Shown here: positions 18,015 to 27,054 of the stretch, piece by piece | Position numbering within the stretch: position 1 is the first letter of the stretch | How the letters are laid out: each line of letters starts with the position of its first letter | Assembly: GCF_025421775.1 (NCBI RefSeq) | Contig: NZ_JAOEFX010000010.1 | Location: 168,988-232,987 of the forward strand | Length of the DNA stretch: 64,000 nucleotides | Source of the DNA: Paenarthrobacter aurescens | GTDB taxonomy: Bacteria > Actinomycetota > Actinomycetes > Actinomycetales > Micrococcaceae | Reading direction: 5' to 3' | The notes under the pieces: generated by a model | Database searches by the model: none | Told to the model about the DNA's origin: nothing | What the model saw: only the letters and a program-made list of their open reading frames with translations | Position numbers and translations under genes: made by a program

Positions 18015-18863
18015 ATGGCAGACATGACTTCGTCACCAACACTTACTTTCAACGACGGCAACACCATCCCCCAGCTCGGCTACGGGGTGTGGCAAGTTGA
18101 AGACGATGTAGCCGAAAAGGTGGTGCGCCAGGCTTTCGAAGCCGGGTTCCGCCACATCGATACCGCCAAGATCTATGGCAACGAGGCCGGCGTCGGCCGT
18201 GCCATTGCCTCCTCCGGTCTCTCCGCCGAGGAAATCTTCATCACCACCAAGCTGTGGAACGCCGACCAGGGCTACGAGTCCACGCTTGAAGCGTTTGAGA
18301 AGTCCCTGGACCACCTGGGCCTGGAGACCTTGGACCTCTACCTCATCCACTGGCAGCAGCCGAAGCAGGAAAAGTACGTTGACACGTGGAAAGCCCTCAT
18401 CGAGCTCAAGAAGCGCGGCCGGGTTAAGTCCATCGGTGTCTCCAACTTCACCAAGGAAGGCCTGCAGCACATCATCGATGAGACCGGTGTTGTTCCGGCC
18501 ATCAACCAGGTTGAACTGCATCCGTTCTTCAACCAGGCCGAGCTGCGTGAGTTCAACGCTTCCAAGGGCATCCTGACCCAGGCGTGGTCCCCGTTGGGCC
18601 AGGGTGGCGAGCTCCTGGAGAGCGCCACGGTGGCTGAGATTGCTGCGAAGCACGATGCAACCCCTGCCCAGGTAGTCATCGCCTGGCACCTGGCCATCGG
18701 CAATGTTGTCATCCCCAAGTCCGTCACCGAGTCCCGCATCCAGGAGAACTTCGCGGCTCTCAACGTCACGCTGGACGCCACCGACATCGAGGCCATCAAC
18801 GGCCTGGACCGCGGTGCCGAAGGCCGCATTGGCCCGGACCCGGCGGTCTCCGACTTCGCCTAG
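18015..18863 (+). CDS. Aldo/keto reductase (2,5-diketo-D-gluconate reductase-like)
   Basis: 282-residue TIM-barrel NADPH-dependent reductase. The catalytic tetrad is visible as Asp49 and Tyr54 (FRHIDTAKIYGNE), Lys79 (TTKLW) and His112 (LIHWQQP). The C-terminal VIPKSVTESRIQEN is the family's NADPH 2'-phosphate-binding stretch. Physiological substrate unknown; sugars or small aldehydes are typical. An ATG at 18024 with AGGATGG upstream is an equally good start. It is transcribed alone and ends at a repeat tract and terminator. Confidence 0.9.
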   Translation: MADMTSSPTLTFNDGNTIPQLGYGVWQVEDDVAEKVVRQAFEAGFRHIDTAKIYGNEAGVGRAIASSGLSAEEIFITTKLWNADQGYESTLEAFEKSLDHLGLETLDLYLIHWQQPKQEKYVDTWKALIELKKRGRVKSIGVSNFTKEGLQHIIDETGVVPAINQVELHPFFNQAELREFNASKGILTQAWSPLGQGGELLESATVAEIAAKHDATPAQVVIAWHLAIGNVVIPKSVTESRIQENFAALNVTLDATDIEAINGLDRGAEGRIGPDPAVSDFA

Positions 18864-18915
18864 CCCCGAAGCCTGGCCCCGAAGCCTGGCCTCGAAGCTT
18901 GGCCCCGAAGCCTGG
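18864..18915 (+). repeat. Four tandem copies of a 13-bp unit
   Basis: The unit CCCCGAAGCCTGG occurs four times head to tail, the third copy with two changes (CCTCGAAGCTTGG). It starts directly after the aldo/keto reductase stop codon and runs to the terminator. Likely a slippage-generated microsatellite. Confidence 0.9.
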
Positions 18916-18919
18916 CCGC

Positions 18920-18959
18920 GGTGCCCCGTACCCTCCATGGGTGCGGGGCACCTGTCTTT
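18920..18959 (+). terminator. Terminator of the aldo/keto reductase gene
   Basis: GGTGCCCCG pairs with CGGGGCACC, with further pairing inside (TACCC with GGGTG), and TGTCTTT follows. Confidence 0.85.
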
Positions 18960-19045
18960 AACCGTCGACGGCGGCAATCGCCTCTGTGACGCGGCGCCGC
19001 CGGAGTCCGTGGTGAAATTGACCGACGCAAACGGACGGAGTTGGC

Positions 19046-20002
19046 ATGGTGGTGCTTGACGCATTGGAGCGGCAGATTGTTGCTGCCCTGCAGCTGGATC
19101 CGCGATGCCCGTGGCGGAAGATGGCGGCCGTCCTCGGTGAGGCCGAGCGAACCGTTGCGCGCCGGGGATCGCAGCTGTTGGAGTCCGGTGCCGTAGCTGT
19201 GGTGGGCATCCGTCCGAAGCCGGCCGTGGTGCTGGTGGAGATGCGTTGCCTTCCAGGCACGGTCCGCGCTGCCTCCCACGCCCTGGCCCAGCGGTCCGAC
19301 ACCACCTTTGTTTACACCACCACCGGCACAGGCGATTGCGTGGCAGAGATACTCACCGAACCGTGGCAGATGGGTGATGTGCTCTCCGATGAATTGCCGT
19401 CCACCATCGGGTTGCGTGATTCCACGAGCTTTCCCGTGCTGCGATACTTCAGGACCATCCGCGGGTGGCGGCCGGAGATTCTGACCGCTGACAAGGCCGA
19501 CGCGCTCCGTTCGACGCTCACGCAGGACTCGGGCCTCCTGGTGCCGCGGCAGGATCTGAACCGTCAGGACAACGAGCTGATCGATGCCCTGTGCGCCGAT
19601 GGCCGGATGAGCTTCGAAGCGCTGGGCCGCCGGGTTGGCGTGTCAGAAGCCACCGCCCGACGACGCAGTGAGTGGCTCCTGACCAACAATCAGGTCCATC
19701 TGCGGGCGATTGTCGAGCCGGCGGCTTTTGGCCTGGACGTTGAGGCCCTCCTCTGGATACGCGCCTCGCCCCAGCACGTTGAGCGGGTGGGCAGGAGTCT
19801 CGCTGAGCTTCCCACCGTCCGCTATGCCGCGGCGATTGCCGGGAACTACCAGATCATTGCCGATGTCACGGTTGAGGACATGTCGTCCCTCTATCGCTTC
19901 ATCACCGACTCGGAGTGGGCTCAGGAGGCCACCGGAGTGGACGTGTCCATCCTGCTCGATGCCCGGAAACGCGGCGGTCGGGTTATGCGCTCATCGTCGT
20001 GA
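19046..20002 (+). CDS. Double Lrp/AsnC-family transcriptional regulator
   Basis: 318 residues made of two Lrp units in tandem. Each has a winged-helix segment (about 1-50, LDALERQIVAALQLDP; and about 170-215, DNELIDALCADGRMSFEALG) followed by a RAM-like sensor half. Single Lrp proteins are about 150 residues, so this is an internal duplication known in actinobacteria. It converges with the amidase gene and overlaps its 3' end by 20 nt. Proximity suggests, but does not show, that it senses an amide- or amino-acid-derived ligand for the neighbouring genes. GGAG precedes the ATG. Confidence 0.85.
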   Translation: MVVLDALERQIVAALQLDPRCPWRKMAAVLGEAERTVARRGSQLLESGAVAVVGIRPKPAVVLVEMRCLPGTVRAASHALAQRSDTTFVYTTTGTGDCVAEILTEPWQMGDVLSDELPSTIGLRDSTSFPVLRYFRTIRGWRPEILTADKADALRSTLTQDSGLLVPRQDLNRQDNELIDALCADGRMSFEALGRRVGVSEATARRRSEWLLTNNQVHLRAIVEPAAFGLDVEALLWIRASPQHVERVGRSLAELPTVRYAAAIAGNYQIIADVTVEDMSSLYRFITDSEWAQEATGVDVSILLDARKRGGRVMRSSS

Positions 20003-21431
20003 GGGGTACCGGAGCCGCTGACATCACGGGGGCGACGGCGGCGTACCCGGTCTGCTGCTCGAAGGCGCGGCCGTAGCGGAGCAGCTGCATATCCGTGTAG
20101 TGGTTGCCGGCCAGTTGGAGGCCAACAGGCAGCCCGGCCGAGCTGAAGCCCGCCGGAACGCTGAGCACCGGCAGGCCGGTGGCGGACAGCAGACAGGCTG
20201 ATCGCATCCAGTCCAAGTATGTTTCGGAGGCCACCCCGGCAATATCGGAGGGGTACCGCAGCGTGGCGTCGAAGGGCAGGACTTGGGCGCACGGGCTGGC
20301 GAAGAGGTCGTAGCGCCCAAAAAATGACTGCACGCTGTATTCAAGGCGGGTGCGGGCAGCGGCGGTCTCAATCACATCCCGCGCAGTGAGGGCGAATCCC
20401 TTCTCCACGTTCCAGTGCACTTCCGGCTTGACCACGTCACCGGCGCGCTCAAGGACCGGCCCCAGCCCAGCGGCGAAGTCCATGGCACGCGTGTTGCCGA
20501 ATACCAGGTCTGCTTCGCTGAAGTCAGGAGTGGCTTCCTCCACGATTGCCCCCAGGTCCTCAAAGACCGCCAGTTGCCGTTCCAAGTGGTCCAGGATCTC
20601 CGCTTGCACCGGTACGCCAATACCAAAGTCGCGTGACCAGCCGATCCGTACCCCGCGCATGTCCGTCTCCAAGCCGGATCTGAATACCACCGGGTCGAGG
20701 CCGGCCGGGTGCGGAACGCGGGGATCCTTGCCCGCCGTCACGGACATGAACAAGGCAATGTCCTCCACGCTACGTGCCATGGGACCGGTCCTTCCCAGCC
20801 ACGCGTGGGCGTTGACATCGGACGGCATGGGGATGACCGCCGTCGACGGCCTGAAACCCACCACGTTGCAGAAGGAGGCCGGGATGCGGAGCGAACCGCC
20901 CATGTCGCTGCCGTCGCCGATGCTCTGGACCCGGGAGGCTACGACGGCGGCCACGCCACCGCTGCTGCCGCCTGCACTCAGCGTTGGCGCGTAAGGGTTG
21001 GTGGTGGTTCCGAAGAGGTCGTTGAATGTATGCGATCCCGCACCAAATTCGGGGACATTCGACTTTCCGGTGCTCACCACTCCGGCCGCCTTCAGCCGCG
21101 CAATGATGAGGTCGTCGGCGTCGGGAACGAAGTCACGCAAAGCGAGTGAGCCTTGGGTGGTGCGCATCCCGGCGGTGTTGTTGGTGTCTTTGTGGGTCAT
21201 GGGCAGGCCGTGGAGCGGCGGCAGCGCGGCCCCCGATGCTGTCAGCTGGTCGGCGCGGTGGGCCAGGGCCTGGGCCCCCTCCGGGTCGAGGGTCACCACG
21301 GCATTGATCACGGGGTTCACTTCGGAAATGCGCTCGAGGTGGTCGGCCAGGGCTTCGCGGGCCGAGACCTTCTTCTCCCGGATCGCTGCTGAGAGCTCGA
21401 CGGCGGACAGCTCGCCAATGGTGTCAGGCAT
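19983..21431 (-). CDS. Amidase (amidase-signature family)
   Basis: 482 residues with a complete Ser-cisSer-Lys triad: Lys81 (HKDTNN), Ser156 in GGSSGG and nucleophile Ser180 in DMGGSLRIP. The 75 and 24 residue spacings equal those of the Rhodococcus amidase. It hydrolyses carboxamides to acid and ammonia; substrate unknown, cytoplasmic (no signal peptide). AAGGAG lies about 5 nt upstream of the ATG. It diverges from the DUF5058/membrane/M20 operon across 274 nt, so both may serve one uptake-and-hydrolysis pathway. Confidence 0.9.
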   Translation of the reverse strand: MPDTIGELSAVELSAAIREKKVSAREALADHLERISEVNPVINAVVTLDPEGAQALAHRADQLTASGAALPPLHGLPMTHKDTNNTAGMRTTQGSLALRDFVPDADDLIIARLKAAGVVSTGKSNVPEFGAGSHTFNDLFGTTTNPYAPTLSAGGSSGGVAAVVASRVQSIGDGSDMGGSLRIPASFCNVVGFRPSTAVIPMPSDVNAHAWLGRTGPMARSVEDIALFMSVTAGKDPRVPHPAGLDPVVFRSGLETDMRGVRIGWSRDFGIGVPVQAEILDHLERQLAVFEDLGAIVEEATPDFSEADLVFGNTRAMDFAAGLGPVLERAGDVVKPEVHWNVEKGFALTARDVIETAAARTRLEYSVQSFFGRYDLFASPCAQVLPFDATLRYPSDIAGVASETYLDWMRSACLLSATGLPVLSVPAGFSSAGLPVGLQLAGNHYTDMQLLRYGRAFEQQTGYAAVAPVMSAAPVPLTTMSA

Positions 21432-21705
21432 GGTGCTCCTTTGCTGGATGTCTACTGCCTGAAAGTGTGCCGGGTCACATCCGGCCGTGGAAGCCTTGAT
21501 GCCTGCGAGGGCAAGCTTTGACTGAATCGGCCAGTGTGGTGGCTGATTCCGTCAGCTATTGTTTGTGATCCGGCTCATAGCGGAAGGTGTTGATAACCCA
21601 CTGGCCGATCTGGTCGTTGGATAAGGATTTGCCCCAAAGCGCCACATGCCGCACAGCGTGGTTCGGACGCGGAATTGCCGCGGGGCTTTCACCCGGAGGT
21701 TCTTC

Positions 21706-22455
21706 ATGTACCAACCCCTGGCACTTCAACCACTCGCCCCCAACGACTCCACCGACATCATGGCCATCGCGAACAACCCCGTGCTGTGGATCTGCGTGGC
21801 GGGCGTCTTCGGAGTCATCATCATCCAATCCGTGATCTTCATGAAAGCGGCCCGGCGTGCTGCTCCCTCCGTGGAGATGAGCGCGCAGGACATCAAGACC
21901 TCCTTCCGCTCGGGCGCCGTCTCGGCCATCGGCCCCTCCCTTGCCGTATCGCTCGTCGCCATTGCACTGCTGGGCCTTTTCGGTGCGCCCGCTGTCTTGT
22001 CCAGGATTGGGCTGATCGGTTCCGCTGCCTACGACGTTTCTGCCGCAGGCATCGCAGCCGGATCAATGGGTGCGAAGCTCGGGGATGCCAGCTACACGCA
22101 GAGCGTCTTCGCCGTGGCGTTCTTCGCCATGAGCATCGGCGGAGCGATGTGGATGCTGGCCACCCTGATCCTGACGCCGCTGCTTCGAAAGGGCGATGCC
22201 AAGATCCGTTCGGTGAACCCGGCCGCCATGGCGATCGTGCCGGCAGCAGCGTTGATCGGAGCCTTCTCCTGCCTCGGGCTGACCGAACTCCCGAAGTCCG
22301 GGATCCATGTGTTGTCCTTCGTTATCTCCGCGGCAGTCATGGGACTGTGCCTGTTGCTGGCCAAGAAACTTGGCAAGAGCTGGCTCCGCGAATGGGGACT
22401 CGGCATCTCCATCGTCATCGGGCTGGGCGCAGCCTACCTCGCTGTCGGCGCCTGA
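21706..22455 (+). CDS. DUF5058-family membrane protein
   Basis: 249 residues with about six membrane segments, including NPVLWICVAGVFGVIIIQSV near the N-terminus, and a soluble SAQDIKTSFRSGAVSAIGPS segment typical of DUF5058. Function is unknown; the arrangement with a second small membrane protein and an M20 hydrolase suggests a transporter. I start at ATG 21706 because GGAGGT lies 5 nt upstream. First gene of a three-gene operon. Confidence 0.8.
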   Translation: MYQPLALQPLAPNDSTDIMAIANNPVLWICVAGVFGVIIIQSVIFMKAARRAAPSVEMSAQDIKTSFRSGAVSAIGPSLAVSLVAIALLGLFGAPAVLSRIGLIGSAAYDVSAAGIAAGSMGAKLGDASYTQSVFAVAFFAMSIGGAMWMLATLILTPLLRKGDAKIRSVNPAAMAIVPAAALIGAFSCLGLTELPKSGIHVLSFVISAAVMGLCLLLAKKLGKSWLREWGLGISIVIGLGAAYLAVGA

Positions 22456-22507
22456 TCCCACCTCCCGCCCTCAGCCCCGGACTTTGAGCACGAAAGGAAC
22501 ACCCCTC

Positions 22508-23245
22508 ATGTCTTCCATCACTTCCGCTCCCACCGCCACAACTGGCACCGCCATGGCGGACTTCAACCGCACCACGTCCCGCTGGGGCCAGATCACCATG
22601 ATCGCGGGCTTGCTTATCTCCGTGGCCGGCCCCCTGTATCTGGTCTTCGCAAGCGGCCTGGATATTGGCCCGGCACAACTATGGATCGCCTTCGCCGCAG
22701 TTGCTGCAACGTTTGGCATCATCTGGATTGTCGAGCCACTGACGTACTACCCGATTCTCGGTCCAGCCGCGATGTACCAGGCGTTCATGATCGGCAACAT
22801 CTCCAACAAGCTCTTGCCCGCTGCCCTGATCGCCCAGACCAATATCGGTGCCAAGCCGGGCAGCAAGCGGGCAGAACTTGCCGCCGTCGTTGCTATTTGC
22901 GGGGCTGCGGTAGTGCACCTTATCTCGCTGGCAATCTTCGTTGGTCTCCTGGGCAGCTGGCTGATCAGCGTCATCCCGCCGTCGGTCCTGCTCGTCACAC
23001 GCCTGTACGTGCTGCCCACCGTTCTTGGCGCCGTACTGGTGCAGGCCATCGTGTCCATGAAGCAGCCCCGCACCACCGTCTTCGCCCTGCTGGTCTCCGC
23101 CGTCGTCGTGTTCGTTGTGTTGCCGCTGGTGCCCTCGCTCGCCATGGTGTCCACCGCCATCGCCGTTCTGGGCACCATCCTGCTGGCCTGGTTCTTCCGC
23201 GGCAAGTCAGCCATCACGGAAGCAAAGCCCATCCACATCGAGTAG
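22508..23245 (+). CDS. Membrane protein, partner of the DUF5058 protein
   Basis: 245 residues with about six or seven membrane segments and a conserved-looking loop PLTYYPILGPAAMYQAFMIG between segments 2 and 3. I do not recognise the family by name. It begins 52 nt after the DUF5058 stop, with GAAAGGAA upstream. The pairing of two small multispanning proteins of similar size suggests they form one heteromeric transporter. Start at ATG 22508. Confidence 0.7.
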   Translation: MSSITSAPTATTGTAMADFNRTTSRWGQITMIAGLLISVAGPLYLVFASGLDIGPAQLWIAFAAVAATFGIIWIVEPLTYYPILGPAAMYQAFMIGNISNKLLPAALIAQTNIGAKPGSKRAELAAVVAICGAAVVHLISLAIFVGLLGSWLISVIPPSVLLVTRLYVLPTVLGAVLVQAIVSMKQPRTTVFALLVSAVVVFVVLPLVPSLAMVSTAIAVLGTILLAWFFRGKSAITEAKPIHIE

Positions 23246-23296
23246 CAGCGCCCCGCACCGGACGAAGCACCCGCATCCACCACAAGGACAGGACCC

Positions 23297-24526
23297 ATGA
23301 CGTCAACAGCCACAGCCCTCCAACTCGATACCGACCAGACCACCAAGCTCCATGACCTGTACCGGCACCTTCACGCACATCCGGAACTGTCCATGCAGGA
23401 GTTCGCAACGGCCACGCTGATCGAGGAGCAACTGGACGGCCTGGGCATTGAGCATTTCCGCTGCGGAGGAACGGGGGTTGTGGGTATCCTGCGGAACGGT
23501 GAAGGCCCGGTGGTGGCCTTTCGCGCCGATTCGGACGGCCTTCCCATAGAGGAGGCCACCGGGCTGGAGTACGCCAGCACGGATACGGGCACGCTGCCTG
23601 ACGGCACAGTGGTTCCGGTCATGCACGGCTGCGGCCATGACACGCACGTGGCCAGCCTGCTGGGTGCTGCCGAGCTGCTTGCGGGAAACCGGGACGTTTG
23701 GGCAGGAACACTGGTGCTGATCTTCCAACCCGGCGAAGAGACGGCGGCCGGTGCGCTCGCCATGCTCGACGACGGACTGTGGGACAAGGCGCCGCGGCCG
23801 GAAGTGGTCTTGGGGCAGCATGTCATGCCGCGTCCGGTGGGGACTGTCGCGATTTCCAGCGGGCCGGTGGCCGCCATGGCAGATTCGCTCAGGGTCACCG
23901 TGCATGGTCAGCAGTCCCACGGCTCGCAGCCGCAGGACTCCATCGATCCCATCGTGATGGGCGCCCACATGGTCACCCGACTGCAGGGGATTGTGTCTCG
24001 CGAACTGGATCCGCGGAAGTCCGCCGTCGTGACGGTGGGGACGTTCCATGCCGGACTCAAGGAGAACATCATCCCGGCCTCGGCCGAGTTCACCCTCAAT
24101 ATCCGCACCTTCGATGAGGACGTCCGTGGCCAGGTCCTCGCGGCGGTCCGCCGCATCATCGAGGCAGAGGCCGCGGCGTCCGGGGCGCCCACACCGACCA
24201 TCGAGGAGATGTACCGTTTCCCGCAGTGCTTCAACGACCCCGACGCCGTTCCTTCCGTTGTGGAGGCCCTGCGGCTTGCGCTTGGCCCTGAGGCCGTGGA
24301 GATCACTCCTCCCATGATGGGCAGCGAGGATTTCGGGCATCTGGGTACCGCGATTGGTGTGCCGTCCGTGTTCTGGATGTTCGGCGGCACGCCTGCGGCC
24401 GGACATGACGGACCTGGTCCCATCCCCGTCAACCATTCGCCGTTCTTCGCACCCGAGCTGGAGGGTTCGCTGGCCGGGGGAGTCTCGGCCGCCGTCGCCG
24501 TGCTGATGTCCCGGCTGGGCCACTGA
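23297..24526 (+). CDS. M20-family amidohydrolase/peptidase
   Basis: 409 residues of the M20D (IAA-amino-acid hydrolase/hippurate hydrolase) type. Metal ligands appear in MHGCGHDTH (Cys112, His114) and the catalytic Glu147/Glu148 in FQPGEET; a lid domain with QSHGSQPQDSIDP follows. It cleaves N-acyl or aminobenzoyl amino acids in the cytoplasm. It is the last gene of the operon with the two membrane proteins, 51 nt after the second, suggesting hydrolysis of the imported compound. Confidence 0.9.
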   Translation: MTSTATALQLDTDQTTKLHDLYRHLHAHPELSMQEFATATLIEEQLDGLGIEHFRCGGTGVVGILRNGEGPVVAFRADSDGLPIEEATGLEYASTDTGTLPDGTVVPVMHGCGHDTHVASLLGAAELLAGNRDVWAGTLVLIFQPGEETAAGALAMLDDGLWDKAPRPEVVLGQHVMPRPVGTVAISSGPVAAMADSLRVTVHGQQSHGSQPQDSIDPIVMGAHMVTRLQGIVSRELDPRKSAVVTVGTFHAGLKENIIPASAEFTLNIRTFDEDVRGQVLAAVRRIIEAEAAASGAPTPTIEEMYRFPQCFNDPDAVPSVVEALRLALGPEAVEITPPMMGSEDFGHLGTAIGVPSVFWMFGGTPAAGHDGPGPIPVNHSPFFAPELEGSLAGGVSAAVAVLMSRLGH

Positions 24527-24550
24527 CTCCCTCAGAACCGAGTCCAAGTG

Positions 24551-24582
24551 CCAACAGTCCACGGGGCCAACAGTCCACGGGG
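24551..24582 (+). repeat. Two tandem copies of a 16-bp unit
   Basis: CCAACAGTCCACGGGG occurs twice head to tail in the short gap before the leaderless DUF6226-like gene. No function evident. Confidence 0.8.
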
Positions 24583-24602
24583 CCGAACTTCCGGGCCCGC
24601 CC

Positions 24603-24608
24603 TAGGAT
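24603..24608 (+). promoter_or_regulatory. -10 box of a leaderless transcript (TAGGAT)
   Basis: TAGGAT ends 6 nt before the ATG at 24615, with no Shine-Dalgarno between, so transcription would begin at the start codon. Confidence 0.55.
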
Positions 24609-24614
24609 GGGCCC

Positions 24615-25823
24615 ATGGGGGAAATCGAAGATCTTTTTGGCGGGCAGGCATCTGGATTGCCATCACTGCTTTCGAACAAAGCTGTGCTGAATCGACGGAC
24701 GGCCCAATACAGGCCAGCGGCGGAGGAAGAGGCCCCGGTCACGCACCTTGCCGGGTATGCGCCCTTCGTGGCGTTCTGCGAAAGTGGCGGAGTTTCGGTT
24801 GGGCAGCTCGCCTCGGACGTGAGCGCGTCGTTGGCATTCTTGCGCACCAACATCGGCGACATCTCGGCTGATCCCGGGCTGAGTGAGGCGGCCACCGTCT
24901 TCGTTGGAAACGTCATTGCGGCCATGCGCCCGGAAGCGCACTGGATGGTGATGGCGGACGGATCCCGCGAAGTGGGTTCCCGCGGCATGATGGTGACGGT
25001 GGACCGCTTGATTGGGGGTTTGGGGGAGGCCGACGACGGGATGGTGGCCGGCCTCCTCACGCACCTCGAGGAGTGGGCGGCCGACGACCTGGACGGTCCC
25101 GGGCTCCCGGAGTTGCGGCCGGTTCCCAGCGGGCAAGCCCGTGAACCTTTTGTTCGGCCGGAGCTGCCCTCGCGTGAGTATCGCAACGCTGCCGGCAAAC
25201 CGATCGAGTACGGGAACCGATGGGGCGCAGATAGCCCACCCGAGGACTCCTACAGCGTGGAAACTCACGGGGAACGATTCGAAGGGCTCCACAAGGTGGC
25301 CCGGGCTTTGGTCGAGTACCTGGAGAGCGCGTACGAGGTCGATGTCAGCTGGGACCCGGCCCACGCGGCGGACGTGTCCACCAACACCGGTGAGTTCACC
25401 GACGTCGTGCGTCTGACTCCCCGGGACCCGCTTGCGGCTCCGCTGACGTTCATGTTGACCAGCCTTCCGGGCGTGGTGGTCCACGCCGGTGTGCTGCACG
25501 ACTTCCCTTTTCCCATCTGCGGTTGCGACGCTTGTGACGAGACCGCTGAGAGCGAAGCGTCCCGCATGGAGGAGTTGGTCCTTGGCGTTGCAGCGGGCGG
25601 CTATGGCGAACGCTACCCTGTGGGCCGGAAGAAGTGGGCAGAGTATGCGCTCTTCGCTGCTGACGGATCCGGCAACCACAGCGGTGCTGGCCCCATGGGA
25701 GCCACGCCCGCTCAACTCGCCGCCGCTGAGGAGCGGCTCCAAGCGGTCCCGGATGGGTGGAGGCCATGGGCACTCAGGAGGAGCGGGACGTCTACTGGTG
25801 TTTTGGGGCCAGGACCCGCCTAG
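24615..25823 (+). CDS. DUF6226-like protein with an extra N-terminal domain
   Basis: 402 residues. The C-terminal half (about 190-370), with PPEDSYSVETHGERFEGLHK, a hydrophobic FMLTSLPGVVVHAG strand and ICGCDACDE, resembles DUF6226. The N-terminal half (about 1-170) is a separate helical domain that I do not recognise. Function unknown. The start is set by the leaderless signature TAGGAT-6-ATG. It converges with hipA and overlaps its 3' end by 32 nt. Confidence 0.6.
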   Translation: MGEIEDLFGGQASGLPSLLSNKAVLNRRTAQYRPAAEEEAPVTHLAGYAPFVAFCESGGVSVGQLASDVSASLAFLRTNIGDISADPGLSEAATVFVGNVIAAMRPEAHWMVMADGSREVGSRGMMVTVDRLIGGLGEADDGMVAGLLTHLEEWAADDLDGPGLPELRPVPSGQAREPFVRPELPSREYRNAAGKPIEYGNRWGADSPPEDSYSVETHGERFEGLHKVARALVEYLESAYEVDVSWDPAHAADVSTNTGEFTDVVRLTPRDPLAAPLTFMLTSLPGVVVHAGVLHDFPFPICGCDACDETAESEASRMEELVLGVAAGGYGERYPVGRKKWAEYALFAADGSGNHSGAGPMGATPAQLAAAEERLQAVPDGWRPWALRRSGTSTGVLGPGPA

Positions 25824-27054
25824 CTGTGCCGCCGTTCAGCAGGTCCTGGGCGCGGACCGGGATGAGCTCGGATATGAAACCGAGAGACTCAGGTGGCGGT
25901 GTTTCCGCTGCTGCTGCCGCCACCCTCTCCAGTGTTGAAGCCGCGGTCTGCCGCGCATCGTCGGCGTCCATGCCCCAGGCGGTCCCTTCGGCGACCAGAT
26001 GTTCCAAGGTGATGTAGCTCAGCCGGATCTGGCCGCTGACGGCGTGCCCGGCAAGGCCGCTCGGTGGGTACAGCAGCAGTGTCGGTGCCACGTCATAGAG
26101 GGGTGCCAGCAGCACTTCTCCATTGTCGTGGAGGGTAAGGGAGTAGTTCTTGGAGTGTGCACCGCCGTTGCCTATCAGCAGGTTGTAGGTCACGGCGCGC
26201 AACAGGTCGCGGCGAAACGCCGCGTCGTCGCGGGTGTGCGGCGCCGCGGCGTTGACCATTCGGGTCAGGCGTGAGGGCGGTGCGGTGGTGCCTTCGCACT
26301 TTGCTTCACTGGACAGGGCCAGGGCTTGGGTGAAGTCTTCCTGGTGCAGCCGGCCGCCCTCGCCTGTGCGATCGAAGCGCTCCACGACTATGGCCCGACG
26401 CGACCCGAAGGTTTCCAGATGGGCATTGGCCGCGGGAAGCCCTGCCGCTGCTGCTGTCCGCAGGGCCCAGTCCTCAGCGGGGAGCAGATCCGGGATGGTG
26501 GAGTCAAGTGGTTCGGGCTTGATGATGTGGGTCGACACCGAACCACGGCCGGGCCAGGCCCAGCCGTCGCCGTGTCGGGACAGCAGTACCTTGGACTGGA
26601 CGCCGCCCAGTGACGCAGTGACCAGGAAGTCATCCGGCAGATCCCACGTCGGGAGGGATTCAACCACTCCGATGACCTCTTTTTCGGTCATGGGCGCAGC
26701 AGCGCCCTCACGCGCGGGGGGTTCCCCGGGAGGCAGAACCTGGACGGCGCCGGCGCAGTCGGCGCCCAAGACACGGAGCAGCCCAAAGGCGTCCGGGACA
26801 GTGACGCCGTGTTCCTTGGCCAGATTGGAACGGACCTGGCCTTCTGGCAGGAGCCCGTCAAAAAAGTTGTAAACCTCCACCCCGTCCAGGCGTTTCCTGG
26901 CCAGCGGCAGGGACAAGGACAGCAGGATGGACCCGGCACCGTAGGTTGCCAGCACCTGCGGGTCGTACTGGAAGGACAGCTTGAGGCCGCTGCCGCGCAG
27001 CTCACCGATGCGGTCCCCCCGCAGGTACACGTCAAGGGTCTTGCGGGGGCTCAC
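25792..27054 (-). CDS. hipA: HipA-family kinase, catalytic Asp replaced by Gly
   Basis: 420-residue HipA-like Ser/Thr kinase. Family elements are present: the short N-terminal domain (DGLLPEGQVR), the G-loop ASLGGVQSK with Ser148 at the autophosphorylation position, ATP-binding Lys179 (HIIKP), VERFDRT and Asp321 in LYDVAPT, the second metal-binding Asp. In the catalytic loop, however, the sequence is IGNGGAHSKN: the Asp two residues before His (Asp309 in E. coli) is Gly298, encoded by GGT at 26161-26163. The kinase may therefore be inactive or altered. The GTG start overlaps the hipB TGA. Confidence 0.85.
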   Translation of the reverse strand: MSPRKTLDVYLRGDRIGELRGSGLKLSFQYDPQVLATYGAGSILLSLSLPLARKRLDGVEVYNFFDGLLPEGQVRSNLAKEHGVTVPDAFGLLRVLGADCAGAVQVLPPGEPPAREGAAAPMTEKEVIGVVESLPTWDLPDDFLVTASLGGVQSKVLLSRHGDGWAWPGRGSVSTHIIKPEPLDSTIPDLLPAEDWALRTAAAAGLPAANAHLETFGSRRAIVVERFDRTGEGGRLHQEDFTQALALSSEAKCEGTTAPPSRLTRMVNAAAPHTRDDAAFRRDLLRAVTYNLLIGNGGAHSKNYSLTLHDNGEVLLAPLYDVAPTLLLYPPSGLAGHAVSGQIRLSYITLEHLVAEGTAWGMDADDARQTAASTLERVAAAAAETPPPESLGFISELIPVRAQDLLNGGTARRVLAPKHQ

